Assembly: GCA_963971405.1 (NCBI GenBank)
Contig: OZ020487.1
Span: 17,085,344 to 17,149,343 of the forward strand
Length of the DNA stretch: 64,000 bases
Direction of reading: 5' to 3'
Source of the DNA: Psococerastis gibbosa
Lineage: Eukaryota; Arthropoda; Insecta; Psocodea; Psocidae
The position numbers and the translations under genes are program-made. Position 1 is the stretch's first letter; each line of letters begins with the position of its first letter. The notes under the pieces are model-generated. The model was not told the DNA's origin. It saw only the letters and a program-made list of their open reading frames with translations, and made no database searches. Below are positions 1-13,400 of the stretch, piece by piece.

Positions 1-978
1 TGTGGTACCTATGCACTGTATTTACTGCTACTTTATGAGAAAAGATGATGAAAAGTTTGTGCAGACATCCCTGCAATTGAGTCATTTGGGCTTTTCATAT
101 AGGGAAGTGTAAACAAATACAATATGATTTGGTAGGCAAGAATGTGAACTAGCTAAAGGGTTGGCTAAATACCTTACTGTTCTCGCCAGGCGTGGATTTA
201 GAAATTTATCTGGGGGTGGGGGTGTCTGTAGAATAAACCAGCCCCCCCCCCCCCGCCACCGGTGTAAAACCCGGTGTAAAAGCGCGAAACAGTGGGGGGT
301 TTTACACATCTTGACAGCAGTATAGGTTTAACAGGCGAAGATTCGAATATGTACTACTGCAACGGCGGCCAGGGGAAATGCTTTGATAAAATAAGACCAA
401 AATATTGCGGGTGTATGCATTTTGAATAAGAGGGATATCTTTTGGAAATCCGAGGACCTCGAAAGTTGAAATTTTGTTGAAATGTCGAAATAGAACATTT
501 GGAGCATAACAAAGATTTACATATCATTCCATTATCTAGTGTATTGATATTTGTCCGAGGGGGGATCTTTCAAAAAATTTAAATTTAAATAGCCCGATGT
601 ATAGTCTATTGAAAAATTTGAATTAAATTTTTACGTCGATTAAATTGTGAAATAAAATTAATTTTTGATTCAATTAGTAAATTTTAAGCTTTCATACGAT
701 GGCCAATGGCGCGTAAACTGTATTAACACCTAGTTTCAAATGATGGGAAAGCCGATCTATGACTGCTATGTTAATGATAAACAAACAGAAACTTAGTGTT
801 AGGCCTATGTCAAAACTCACAACACAACAACTCTATAGAACTAGTAAAACCCAAGTAATCGTTAAAAAATCTACTATTATTTCTTCTCATCCTTTTTTTT
901 CTTCTTTTTTTTTCTTTTTTAATGAAAATGTTATGTTATGTATGATAATAATGTAAAAAATAAAATAAATTGTAAATT
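1..978. other. Intergenic, no gene recognised
   Basis: AT-rich DNA with a C-run near 241-254 and a T-rich stretch near 885-915. Short frames only; nothing with family resemblance. Confidence 0.6.
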
Positions 979-1039
979 TTAAATAGGTTAGCTGGTAGAG
1001 TAGCCCTTCGGGGCTAAAGCTCGCCTAATATAAAGCCGT

Positions 1040-1079
1040 TTTTCATTTCATTTCATTTCATTTCATTTCATTCATTTCA
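1040..1079. repeat. (TTTCA)n microsatellite with SINE-like lead
   Basis: About seven TTTCA units follow GGTTAGCTGGTAGAGTAGCC (at 985), which resembles a polymerase III A box, and CTTCGGGGCTAAAGCTCGCC. It may be the 3' end of another SINE. Confidence 0.6.
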
Positions 1080-1478
1080 AAAAACTAACTTTGTCTACGA
1101 AACCCACGATAGTGATATTTTCTATTGTTAATTATGTTTTTTTATTATTCCAACTTCACTTATAGATTAACCTTACAATAGGCTAAAATCGTAATTTCCC
1201 GTGAATAAATTTTTGCACGATGTTTTGCGAATATCTGAGAAATCCCTAAGAATGTGCTACGCCCCGAAATACTTCCGGCAGGAAATGAAAATTTTACTAT
1301 AGGAGTGCTGGAGCGGTGTAGCCTACATCACATTCTATCCGAGTTCGCTTTGGTTGATTAACGCGGTAAATCAATCCACAACGGTTGCCGTAACACAAAA
1401 TAAATTCTGCAGTGTACAGCCTCTGATAATAAATAGTGTAGTGAAGGTAGGAGAACTAGTACGAGTGAACCCCTATCC

Positions 1479-1862
1479 TTAGGCGCCCATTCCATCGACC
1501 GGCTAGGGCTATTTACAAAAACGGTGACGTGGTAGCAGACATTCAAGACTTAGGTGGCCTTTCCACCGACCTAGCATTGCAGAATGCAAATGACATTGAC
1601 GGAAATTAGAATTTTCCTTTTTATACAAATCTATTAAAATGTTTGTACTTAACATATCCCATGACGCCATTTTTTAATTTTAGTTTGTTTGTTTGTGATT
1701 TTACTGTATGATTATTAATCAATTTTAACTATGGCATAGAGGAAAATAAACATTTCCGTCAATTCTGCAATGCGAGGTCGGTGGAAACGCCACCTAAGTC
1801 TTGAATGTCTGCTACCACGTCACCGTTTTTGGAAATAGCCCTGGCCGGAATGGGCACCTAAG
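1479..1862. mobile_element. Composite palindromic MITE, family A, copy 1
   Basis: Outer inverted ends AGGCGCCCATTCCATCGACC and the complement near 1850. Both run through GACGTGGTAGCAGACATTCA (mirror at about 1800-1825). At the centre sits a second foldback starting GGTGGCCTTTCCACCGACCT and CATTGCAGAATGCAAATGAC. No coding capacity; superfamily not identified. Confidence 0.8.
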
Positions 1863-2039
1863 TTAAAAAGCATCGATGGAATGGTTCCTCAGAAAAATAT
1901 TTTTTCCAGTTATTTTTCATGGGCATTGAGGTTTTTTAATCCCCCTGAACCAAACTATCACCTGCTGGGTTTCGTTTACATTAATATGGAATTTAAAAGA
2001 AATCATTGGAGCTAATTTTGAGAAAACATTGTTTTTAGT

Positions 2040-2170
2040 CGTTTTTAGGGTTGTAAAATCCCTCAGATGTTTTTTGGGTTCCTGGGACCTCAAAACTTGT
2101 AAATCCGTTGGAAACTCGAAAACTATCATTTCATCAACCATCACAAATTGGTTTCCATTACAAAAGTGTA
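2040..2170 (-). repeat. Family D repeat fragment
   Basis: Contains TTTTTTGGGTTCCTGGGACC and CGTTGGAAACTCGAAAAC in the same order as other family D copies. Confidence 0.5.
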
Positions 2171-2179
2171 CACACGAAA

Positions 2180-4110
2180 GCAATAAGAGGAAAGAGACAT
2201 AATGAAGTGTAGATAGGCCTAGGTAGATGTAATAAAGTACAAAGATTCATCATAATTCTGTAGATATTACGTATTAATGGTAGGGTAAACTTCGATGCAT
2301 ATCCGTTTTTAACAGTGGACACCTACAGGCATCAATGCATTGCGTTACTTACTAGGCCTATAACATCCAAAGATGATACTCGAGATGGACTCGAGAGTTA
2401 TCGTTCTCTCTGCAAATGAAAAGCTGAACTGCAATAAATTTTCCAGTGTGGAAGTAATGTATAAATAAATAAATATTTCTATTATGTTATACAATCAAGT
2501 AAGGCAGGCTTAATCAACAAGTTAATCTACAAGAAAATATTTAAAGTAAAATCGCCAAATATCGTCAAAATCAGGTTATACAATAGTTCTGTCATTGTCA
2601 TTGTGCTAGTGCCTCAGTGATAGTGTAGATACATTTCTCTAAACAATTTATGGAAGCTAGTTCCCTGTCTTCCAGCAGAAACAATATATTTCTGGAGGAA
2701 GGGGGAAAAATGAAAAAATGCTCATTTTCATTCAGTGGAAGAGTACCATCAGAATTTTGGAACAAGAACAGAGCAGAAGCATTGCTTCTAGGAGTATGTA
2801 CAAATACAGGTTCTTTTTACCATAGGTATGGTAACAGAAAAATGGTATGGGTTATGAATGCTTTTATCTAGCCTTTTCTCCTTCCATTTAATCTTCTCAA
2901 AGTGTGGGTCGCGAAAAATTTCCAAGTGGGTCGCGGCGTGGTCTCGTCTGCCAGTTATACACCAGATAGAATTGAATTGAATGACAAGGTTTTTTCAATA
3001 GTCATAATTATGTTTTTTTTTTTAATTTAAAGATTGGCGGGAACGGGATTGACGGCCAAAACCGATAAAAAACGCGGAAACCCACCATTTTCTGCTTAAA
3101 ATTTCAAAAATTTTCCTCCGGGAAAGAATGCGTGGAAACCCGATTCCTTTGGCCTGTTATTTGAAAAATTTGCCTCGGGGGAGAGGGGGTGGGCGTAGTG
3201 TATCATATTTATTGGTCACTGGATCCACCCCCTGGCTTGCCCCCCCCCCCTTGCTCCTATTCCTGCGTACGGCCATGGACTGTAATACTAGGTCTATTTT
3301 TAGGAAGGAAATCGAAGCAAAAATTGCAATGTAGAATTTAGTGGGTCGCGATGCAATTTTATATCATTTAGGGGTCCGCGACGAAAAAGTTTGAGAAACT
3401 CTGTTCTATAGTATCGTATAGTAGGCCTATATCTCTTGCATGTCTCCTTTTCTAACTTCCGATTACGATAAAAATTTCAGCTATCTGGTGGCCTCTTCGC
3501 TATCCACCACCCGCGACCCCGCTATAAGCCTGCAGCTTAGCCCTTAACTCGGCCATCATAATTCATTTGAAATTCAAGCTAAACCCGGCATGGTTTCGAA
3601 TAGGAGTTTTTAAATAGGCACGTAGGTAAAATAGAAATGTAGCTTAGTGTGATCATGGTGGTGCGATGGGAAGGTTCTCACAGTGGCTGTTACAGACAGA
3701 AGAGCACTTTCGTCTGTGGTTATCGGTTAGCCTATGTACCTGCTGAGTACAGTGAGTCAAGGGTCAGTAAGCAGTGAATGCACTTCACCGATGTTGCCGA
3801 TATTGCTATGGTGCCCAGCACGTTCCTTGTGGTCCATACAAAGCCACAGGGCATGCCGTCCATTAAAGCAGTGATGCAGCTGTTTCAATGCGGCAAAACG
3901 GCAAGGAATTAATTAAATAATAAATTAATATAATATTTCACAAACTAAATTATTAAAAGGTAAAAATAAATAAAGCATTACAATTGGTGGGATTGACTGC
4001 ACCAAATATTTCACCCGGAGAAATATGCATGAGCGTATAAATTGTATTATGTCACCTATTGAAAGTGTGTACCTATACATTAAGTTTAAATAATAATTAT
4101 TAATACAATA
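2180..4110. other. Intergenic, no gene recognised
   Basis: Contains a C-run at 3240-3250 and scattered short frames. The stretch 3640-3905 is less AT-rich and may be an old mobile-element piece, but no domain is visible. Confidence 0.5.
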
Positions 4111-4121
4111 AAATTGAGCAT

Positions 4122-5210
4122 GTGCCGAGCAATTGTGTTCGGGTTACCTTTGAGGGGAAGAAGCTGCCACAGTGCATGATTGTCGGGTACCTCAGACTCA
4201 ATGTTCGAAGGTACGTGCCACGGGTGATGTCTTGCACTTCGTGCCTGAAGTTGCATCACACGGCCAAATATTGTGTCAACAAACCTGCCTGCAGTCAATG
4301 CGGGGGAAATCACGAAGGGGCATGTGAGACGAAGGCCTTCAGCTGCCCCAACTGCAAAGGTTCCTTCCCTTCTTCGCAACATGACTGCCCAACCCTCAAC
4401 AAGGCCCGCCGGAAAATCAAAACACAATACAGTGCTAGTCAACGGCCCATAGCGGTGGGAAATCGGTTCCTCGTACTAGCTGAGTCCTCATCTGACCCCT
4501 CGCAGGGAGAGGAGAATGCGAGGGCCTTACCTCTGTCTACACAGGCACATAAGAGGCGTAGATGGCAGGTCTCCCCTAGCGTAAGTCCGGGGCAGGAAGG
4601 TCCCGATCCACTAGAGTTCCCGGAGTTGCCCCCTTCTCAGGCCTATGGTAAAGGTCGTAAATCGCAGTCTGAAGCAGCTGTTTCAGCGGACGCGGACGCT
4701 AAGGCGCAGAATACGCAACAGCGCCGTAGTGCAGGCAACCGGCGCCCAAGGGAGACTACAAGCCAAGGCTTGTCATTCCTCTCGATCCTCCGTGGTGTTG
4801 TTACGCAACTTATGAGCTACCTCAGAATCCCAAATCAGATTGCTACGTTTTTATGCGACTCCATCATCGAGTGGGTTGATAGCTGGGTAACACGTCAGGA
4901 ACAGCCTCCGCCCACTCAGATGCGCAGCAATACCTACAGCAGCCAGCATGACTAGACCTCTAAGATGTCTGCAGTGGAACATCACCAGTATCCGAAGAAG
5001 GAGACACGAGCCGCTGCATATCATAGAGGAGAATGATTGCAATGTGATAGCTATCAAGGTGTTGAGCGCGGTCACAACTCTCTAGGCTTTCGGGCTAAAC
5101 GAACTCCCGGCCTATCTTTTGGCTCAGCCACGTGGCCTTTAAAAATAAAAATAAATAAAAAATAAAAAACAATAAAATAAAGTGCTATAATCAATAAAAT
5201 GATAAAATAG
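4122..5210 (+). mobile_element. Non-LTR retrotransposon (LINE) remnant: ORF1 with zinc knuckles, start of ORF2, A-rich tail
   Basis: The open frame 4122-4955 (277 codons, 5'-truncated, no convincing own ATG) encodes a gag-like ORF1 protein: VTFEGKKLPQCMIVGYLRLN, then three Cys/His knuckles (CTSCLKLHHTAKYC, CSQCGGNHEGAC, and a looser CPNC...HDC). A Ser/Pro-rich C-terminus follows. ORF2 begins at ATG 4948, overlapping the ORF1 stop (TAG 4953-4955) by 8 nt. It reads RCLQWNITSIRRRRHEPLHI, the start of an AP-type endonuclease, but breaks off after about 38 codons near 5065. A short 3' UTR-like stretch and an AATAAA-rich tail (5137-5210) come next. Reverse transcriptase is missing, so the copy is dead. 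The type resembles the I/Jockey/R1 group. Confidence 0.85.
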
Positions 5211-6218
5211 TAGGCCATGGACGTACGTAGGTAGTCGTATGGGCCTTTTCGTTGCTTATGACTGGTGAGTAGACTATAGTAGAGTAGACTGGTCTGATTG
5301 GATACTAAAAAATCCATGGTTCCCAGTCTATAAAGCGAATGAGACGTTGTGTAGGTAGGTAGGTGCATCAGAAATTAAAAAAAAAAAAAACAGATAGCGC
5401 CGTTTATTAAAAAAATTTCCCCTGGGAAACCTAATTTTTTTTCTGTAAAAGTTTTATTAATAATAAGATTCCAATTTATTAAACCAAATGGTTTTCGCTG
5501 TCAAAATTCGTTAAATCCCACTGTATCGCCTATACCGGTAGGCTACGTGACACGTATTTTTAAGCATTCAAAAATGGTATACTTATTTTTAATGTTTTTT
5601 TAGATTGTTTCTAAGTAGTGCTGTAAGTAATTTGCAGATCACGGAGCCCTAAGCAAGCTATGCTTCCACCCCTTGTCCTGATCCAGGACTAATGGTAATT
5701 CCAAAAGGCCAAGCCAATGAGTACGCAATGGCATTTTACAGAGTTGCATAATCATGAAACTGCAGGCGTAGTGGCAGTTGCGCCTATTAGGCACCGGAGG
5801 TTATTGGCCCAATCGTAGTAGAAGTCGAAGATGCGTACGCTACGCTTTACTACGCGCTCCATGCATGCGTTCGATTGTGTGTTGGTGCCTGGTGGGAGAC
5901 CGTATTCCATGAGGGCCAAGCAAACGTGGATCGACGGATTGTAGCAGCTCATTTTGAATAATTTGCTATTTAACAGCAGGCCTAACATAACACTATTAAA
6001 AATAGGAAATATTTCAAATACCCTAGGTACGGTAGGTACCGGTAGTCGCTAAGACAATTAATAGGCCCACTGTGTTACGATGCATTCGAAAATGGCCGTT
6101 CAGATTAATTCAGTTAGCATGCTCCCTACAGAATTATTTTCTTAAATATCCATACAGGTAGGCTACGGCCAGCAGGGGCGTCAGCACAATATTTTTCAAA
6201 GGGGGCTATCGTTGGGTA
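5211..6218. other. Intergenic, no gene recognised
   Basis: Includes a 78-codon minus-strand frame (5988-5752) with no recognisable motif in a slightly GC-richer patch. Probably repeat debris. Confidence 0.45.
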
Positions 6219-6518
6219 GCACCGACCTCGCATTGCAGAATGCAAATGACATTGACGGAAATTAGAATTTTTCTTTTTAGATTTTTATCTATTAAAATGT
6301 TTGTACTTAACATATCCCATGACGCCATTTTTTAATTTTAGTTTGTAATTTTACTGTATGATCATTGATCAATTTTAACTATGGCATAGAGGAAAATAAA
6401 CATTTCCGTCAATTCTGCAATGCGAGATCAGTGGAAACCCCGCCTAAGTCTTGAATGTCTGCTGCCACGTCACTATTTTTGTAAATAGCCCTAGCCGGTC
6501 GGTGGAATCGGGGCCTAA
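6219..6518. mobile_element. MITE family A, copy 2 (left end missing)
   Basis: Begins inside the inner element (ACCGACCTCGCATTGCAGAA) and keeps the inner core, the outer right arm with the CTGCTGCCACGTCAC segment, and a right end GGGGCCTAAG. The left outer arm is missing. Confidence 0.75.
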
Positions 6519-6550
6519 GCCACCTACCTGAAGTGTCGAAATTTGTCATT

Positions 6551-6777
6551 AGGCGGCTATTCCACCGACGTCCTTTTTCAATGCGAATGTGTCATGACGT
6601 GGTAGCAGACATCATTAATAAGTCTCTGCCACATTTTAAGGAGACTAGGCCTATTATGTAGATACTTAACTTATCTATTGTAAATTAAGTTATAATATGG
6701 TAGACTTATTAATGATGTCTGCTACCACGTCATGACACATTCACATTGAACAACGACGTCGGTGGAATAACCGCCTT
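6551..6777. mobile_element. MITE family A, simple palindromic variant, copy 3
   Basis: Ends AGGCGGCTATTCCACCGACG and the complement at 6757-6777. The arms contain GACGTGGTAGCAGACATCAT and its mirror, around a short AT-rich centre. No inner element is inserted. Confidence 0.78.
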
Positions 6778-7358
6778 AGGTTTATTTATTCAGTCACCTT
6801 TTTGCAAACTAAGTATTCAGACGATAATTGTCAATGCAGCCGAATAGGCAATTCAAAATGATTAATAATCATCAATATAGTAATTATAACCATGAGCGAC
6901 ACATACAGTAGGTAGGCTACTAGAATACAACTTGTGTCGTTTTACGAATACCTACAATTTCAACATTCAACAAAAACGTCTGAACAAAAAAAGGATGCAA
7001 TGAATCATTTCAACTCCATCATACTACTAGTACAACGTAAATAACATATAGTATACGCTCTTTGCCAGGACTGGTTAGAAAAGAAACAGACTAACTTTAT
7101 TAACAATGGCAATCACTGATTGAATTCATATTTAGTATAAAATTGGAAATGCTCGAAAATAACGGAAGAGGCAAAAAATATTAAGACAATTGGAAGAGTA
7201 AAGCGTGGGCTGAAGCACTGTGGCCAAAATTAAAAAAAAAAAAAAAACAGACGTGACGTAAACAGACGATATAACGCGAAAAACTGCTCTTTCTTAAGCT
7301 AAGGATGGCAGCGATAATTAAAAACTTTTGCAGGTCATAAAAATCAAGTTTTCCAATA

Positions 7359-7371
7359 TTTATTATTTATT
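7359..7371 (-). terminator. Polyadenylation signals for SRPRA
   Basis: Two AATAAA hexamers on the minus strand (TTTATT at 7359-7364 and 7366-7371) lie about 65 nt beyond the SRPRA stop codon, where a 3' end is expected. The cleavage site itself cannot be fixed from sequence. Confidence 0.5.
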
Positions 7372-7432
7372 ACTGTTCTATTTAAACAGCCCAACAGCCC
7401 GGTTTTTACTTGTCCAATTTTCTAGTACAACA

Positions 7433-10400
7433 TTACTTCATTAGAGATGCCACGATAGCCTTGGCATTTAGGCTCTTCAGATCCGTGTACGTCTGACCAG
7501 TTCCCACGAAAACGATTGGTTGTCCAATGATGTAGGTCATTGATATGGCCGCACCCACCTGAAACAAAAGGAGTGGCAAAATTTAATTAAAAATTGGAGT
7601 GTATTTTGGGTATAGTATGCATAGTCAAACCCCGTCTTCTTACGTTAATCATGTTAATCATTTTGTTCTACATACAAATTGTTTTGCAATTTGTGTATAG
7701 TGTCCATAGTCAAAATAGGTCTTCTTACGTTAACCAGGCGGTTTTATTCGTTATCATTGAACACACCCTAGATGCGTAGTCTTCTTACATTGCAATTCCT
7801 TTCATCAGGCGTTTTTTTTTTAAAGTTTTCGTTTATCATTGAATACACCCTCGATACGTAGTCTTCATACATACATTATTACAATTCCATACATTATTGC
7901 AATTCCTTTCATCTGAATTATCCTTTCTATCCCTCGTCTAAAAGTGCTCAATGCCGCTAAAGCAGTTTTCACTTCAATAACATGCAAGTAAAATACAATA
8001 CTAACAGAGTGACATTGGGTGGATATAATCAAGCGGGCCTACTATCCTGTTAATATTAATAACTTAATCTGGGGGTTAGTAGTAGTATGGTTGGACACAG
8101 TCCCAGGCCACGGTGTGGGCCCATAGGACAGAATCTGGGGGTTAAAAATGTGAACAAAACAATTTTGATTGGCACTTTCCATTCTAATAATATCTTGTTT
8201 ACATTTTTAATTTCAGGTTCAGATTACTAATAAACGGCATAATAGGCCCGCATATCAGCTCCTCATAATCTTTATAAACTTCATCTTCCGGGCCTACTAT
8301 GCCGTTTAGTTTTAACTTATTCCTGGGGTTCAAAATGTAAACAAAGCAATTATAAATAGCACTTTCCATTCAAAAACTATCATGTTTACATATTTAATCC
8401 CAGGTTAAGAATAAAAATAATCGCCATAGTAGGCCTGCAGGCATGCGACACATCCAATGCATTGGTATATTTCATCCGATCTACCCTTGAATGAAATTGC
8501 AGCCACTTTTTTTTTTAACTTTCATTGAAAGTGGAATTACATGAAGTAGTCAGCTTAAAACCATACCAAAGAAAATAATGATAGTTTTAAATTTTTAGTT
8601 GACTGGCCAATTCTTAAAAATTCCACTTCCAATTAGCATTTTGCCGGTTACTACTGCACTCCTTTGAATATTTTTAGTCTATTATTGTCTTGTTTTATTA
8701 TAAGTACCGGTACAATATGTTGCAAAAACGAATCCATAGGAAGTTTTAATACAATACACCTAATACGTTTATACAAAATAATTTTCGGCAGATTTAACTC
8801 AAAATCCTCTCCTACCTTATCGTCAATAGTGTCAAATTTAGTGAGCACGATGCCATCAATAAGGTGCGGATTGGCCGAACCCGAATAATCAGCTAGGGCC
8901 TGATTGAATTTCACCAGCTGATCGACTGCTTCATTTCCCACCAGAGCTTCTCCCACAAACAGTACCAAATCCGGCGAATTCACCTTGATGAGCTAAAACA
9001 AGTCATAAATACTAAATAAATCTCCATAGTCCACAAATTAATTAAATAAATAAAGGCCTAGTGGCATAGTGGTAGCATGTTCGTTCTTGTGCGAGTCTCT
9101 ACACATGTAACTCAACACAGGTATTACCTACAGAGGCGGCTGAAGAGGTTATTCGGATACATTCATTGAATTGATTACATGCGAATAGTCCTTTAAAAAA
9201 TAAAAATAAATATAAAAAAAGATAATAATCATTTACTAGCAAACAGTCCTAAAAGTCGTAACAGACCTACAGCTCTTATCTTTTTATCTTTGGACACTGA
9301 TTTCTGAAGGAGATAATTGTTTCAAAGCATTGACGAAAATTAATTAAATTCATTTGCCGGTGCAGCTCAATTCAATGAGTCAAACGTATTTTAAATTATT
9401 GCAACTCACTTCAACAACTGCAAACTTAGCATAGGCCTACCAGGAAGTTGCAACATCTATTCATGTGTTCAATAAGAGGAAAAAATCTAATGGTTGTCAC
9501 CCGTGAGTGATTGGTCTCTTGCCGAGCAACCTATTCCTATAGTTACAACCATTAAAGGTTGAAGACCTAAGACCTAAGGTACATGACTAGTGTTCAACCT
9601 AGCCGTGGATAGAAGTGACAAGTTCCAAATGCCTTCCACGTCTCCTGAGTTTGTAATTTTTTACTTAAAATTATTAAATGTGAACTTCCACATAATATTG
9701 TCCTATATCAAATATTTTACAGTAATGACTAATATTTAAACAATTATTTACATAAATAAAATCAATACGCTTGGTGGAACATGTTTCTTCTCGCCGCATT
9801 GTAACACTAACCTTGCCCAACGCACGCATAAGTGGTTCATTATCTTGCATCCTGCCGGCAGTGTCTACCAAAACCACGTCGATCCCTGAGTCTCTGGCAT
9901 AGCTAATAGCTTCCATGGCTATTCCTGCGGCGTCTTTCCCATATCCCTTCTCATAGAGTTGGACCATCTGACCAGCGTGCGCGTGGAGGGCATTCAGATG
10001 CCTCGTGTGGGTACGCAGTTGCTCTACCGCGCCTGCGCGGAATGTATCACAAGCCGCGATCAACACTCGAAAACCATTTTCGATTAGCCAGAAACAAATC
10101 TGAAACAGTACAAATATCGTTCTGATAAAACAGTGTATTATTATTGCTTTCATATTTATAAAATAGCATAAGGAAACCTTTATGATGGCTGAAATGTTTG
10201 ATTTCCAGGATTTACAGAAACCGTGAGTGAACTCGTACATGCTTTCCTATTTTTCGATGGAACAATTGCGTAGTCTAGAACGGGCAGACCAATTTATTAG
10301 AACGCATCCATACCTCAGAAAGCTACCTGTTCGGTTTTGTTACTCTATTTAACACCTTAAACAAACCTGAAGTTAGAAAGCAGCGATAGAAAGGTTAAAC

Positions 10401-13400
10401 AGAAAAATTATTTTTTATGAATGCTTTCTTATTTCAGATAGGCTATGTTTTAGGTGCTAAATAGAATAACAAAACCAAACAGGTAGCTTTGCCACACAGT
10501 TCTCATTGTTATGTACAGGGTGGTCCAGACCATCCGGACGGCGGACACCTCATTTATCTCGATGTTTAGGGGGAATTTTGAAATGCAGTAAACACAAATT
10601 GCAAACAACGTCGGGACAAACTACATTTTGGTAGAGTTGAAGGGGAAATGATAAGAAAATAGGTGTTCTACGTTCTACCTTACCCAGAATTTTCAAATGT
10701 CAACATATATATTTTAAGTATCAAATACAATACAATACAATATCTTATCTATTTCGACTTCGATGGCCAGGTGGTAACGTGCTTGCACTTGTGCGAGTCT
10801 TTACACGCCATGCAATCGGAGACGTGTCGCACTCATCACAGGTAATAACCTACAGAGGCGACTGAAAAGGTCAATCGGATACATTCATTAAATTGTTTGT
10901 ATGCAATTTATCTTTAAAAAAAAAAAAAAAAAAAAATCCTATTTTAAGTACCGTATCAAATAATGAAAGGTCTATGTGAAACCTGTAATATGGTATGTTA
11001 ACCATGGATCTAACCCTTAAGGTTAAGGTGTAATTAGAACCGTGATCGTAGTTATTCTTAATTCTTATGAAATTGCGACTTGGGCTAGATCTCACACAAA
11101 TGAGGAATTTTTCATGAAGTTTTCGTGAACTTGACTTCTAACGCACGCATGCTCACCTTGGCAAGATTAGTACTTTTTCCGACTCCATTGACCCCGCAGA
11201 ATGTCATAACAAAAGGACGGCGGTTGGCTTTCGCTTCCATGGCGTCACGAAGAATATCGACTCGACGTTTCGGGATGAGAATCTGTACTAAACTCTCAGT
11301 GAGGGTTGCTTCTACGGTTTTGGTAATGCGATCAAATGTTCCAAGTACCTAGACAATTAAATTACTTTTAAACAACAGAATATAACATAATTATGTTATC
11401 ACTAGTATTTAAGCAGGCTAACTAAGATAAAAAATAAATGCCAATCTTGGATTTTTTAAATATATGTATATGTGTAGGCAGCTTCAAATAAGATGATCCG
11501 TGACGATGGTCTTTATAGTTATATATGTACACGCATTAAGTTAGCTCTGGACGTCTTACCTTGCCTTCTAGTTTAACAGCGACGCTGTCACAGAGTTTAA
11601 TAGAAATATCAGCAGCCACATTTTTGGCGATAAGATGATCCTTCATTTTCTCCAAAACTGGCGCTAAATCGTCACGAGTGATCGCCTTGCTCCCAACAAG
11701 GCCTTTCAACATGGAGAAAACACCCTTTCCTTGTTCTGCTTGAACAAGTGGTTCCACTGGATCATCAATCTCAATCTCGCGAATACTTCCTTTCATTTGC
11801 CCCACAATCTGAAACAAAAGGAAGCGCATGCGGTTATAAATTAGATTTCTTTTTAATATTTAAAAATAGCATTAACTGTCCCTCATTAATACTGTACCTT
11901 GGTGTCTGGCACGAATGACTCAACGTCACTTGGTTTGTCCTTGGTTCTGTCCAGAACTTCAAAATCGCGAGATGTCCCACTGAGGTCCCAAACGCGTGGC
12001 TTCTTTCCTTCTTTTGCTTCCTTGCTTGCTTTGGGGCTCTTTACCTCCTTCTTCTTATCTTTCATTTTCATTGCGAGCTTCTGTCGATTTAACATCAGGG
12101 TCTCCTCATCGACTTCATCATTAGGTGAAGGCTTTGGAGATGGTGGAGCTTCAACAATTTTTGTAACTTCCTTCTTACCTACGGTGAAATTATTTTCAGT
12201 GATTGAACGTATTAAAACTAAATTATTATATGACATATCATTCAACTCTTAAGTGTCAAGATTGAAAAGGGCTTCAAAAACTATACGTGGGAACATCAGT
12301 TCAATAAACTCTCAACGGATACATGCTAACTATAAGTAATTCCTCCTTCACCCTATTTCACCCTCTCTGGCAGCGCATTTGAAAAAATATCGCGTTGTTG
12401 CAAAGGGCATGTAAGACAGATGATTTGAAAGGCCTGCTATTTACTTAAACACCATTGTTAAAGAGTTTCTTATTGCAACAGATAGGCTACCTGATGATAA
12501 CTTACAAGACCTAAAGAATAAACGAAATAAACCGTAATGTTCTTACTTGGTTTTTTAGTCTCTTTTTCATCTTTCCTTTCAATCATGGACGCAACAGTTT
12601 TTTTGGACTTAGCAGATTCTTCAAAAGATCTCATCTGTTTAGGAATTTTGCTCTGTGTCTTCCCCCATGCTTCCGCAGACACGAGAGCCTTCTGATACCA
12701 GTTTCCAAAGTCAAACTCCTAAAAACCAATATAAAGTAAGTAAGCTTCTTGTACTCACAAATTCAGCCTGGTTTCAAGTTTTGCCACCCATAGAAATTCA
12801 GCAATAAAAAAGAAAACTCACTTTTGAGCTTTACTGTCTATTTAGGATTACATAAAATTGCATTTTATTGAACTTTTAGGTCTGTTTGGAAATTAATGCT
12901 TATTTATTTATTCATTTAATAAATAAAAATGCATTGGTGCTCAGAGGAAAATTGACAGGATCTAAAGGATCAGCGACTCACAAATTAAGACAAAATTACT
13001 TTTTGCCTTCATTTCTAAGATTAGTTTTCAGAACAAATTTATATGAGTAAAGGTATCTACAGGAATTTAATTATTAACTTCAGACCTGAAAAAAATTTCC
13101 AGAGCGAAGGTCGTCCTTGTATTTATCCCTGAAGAGAAGCTGAACATCGCTTAGCAACTTGTCCACGTAGAGGAGTTGCAGAATTTTCTGATAGGCAACA
13201 ACAAAAACAAGCTCAAACTCGTTGTCCAGTTTGTATTGTAAGCGTAGGGACTCATGTTCAAATGTGTTGTTACCACTCCTCTCCTAAAATAACAAAAACA
13301 CAAATCAGACGTTACCGCGCAGGTAGTAATCAGGGCAAGACTTATTGATGGCCAACGCTATGGTATACACACAAAAATGGCTAAATATGTAATGGGTATA

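Noticed and set aside
3640..3905. Less AT-rich stretch with short frames resembling an exon
   Set aside because: No consistent splice pairs, no family resemblance; left as unrecognised.
5752..5988. Minus-strand 78-codon frame in a GC-richer patch
   Set aside because: Could be part of an old transposase, but no catalytic motif or terminal repeats were found.
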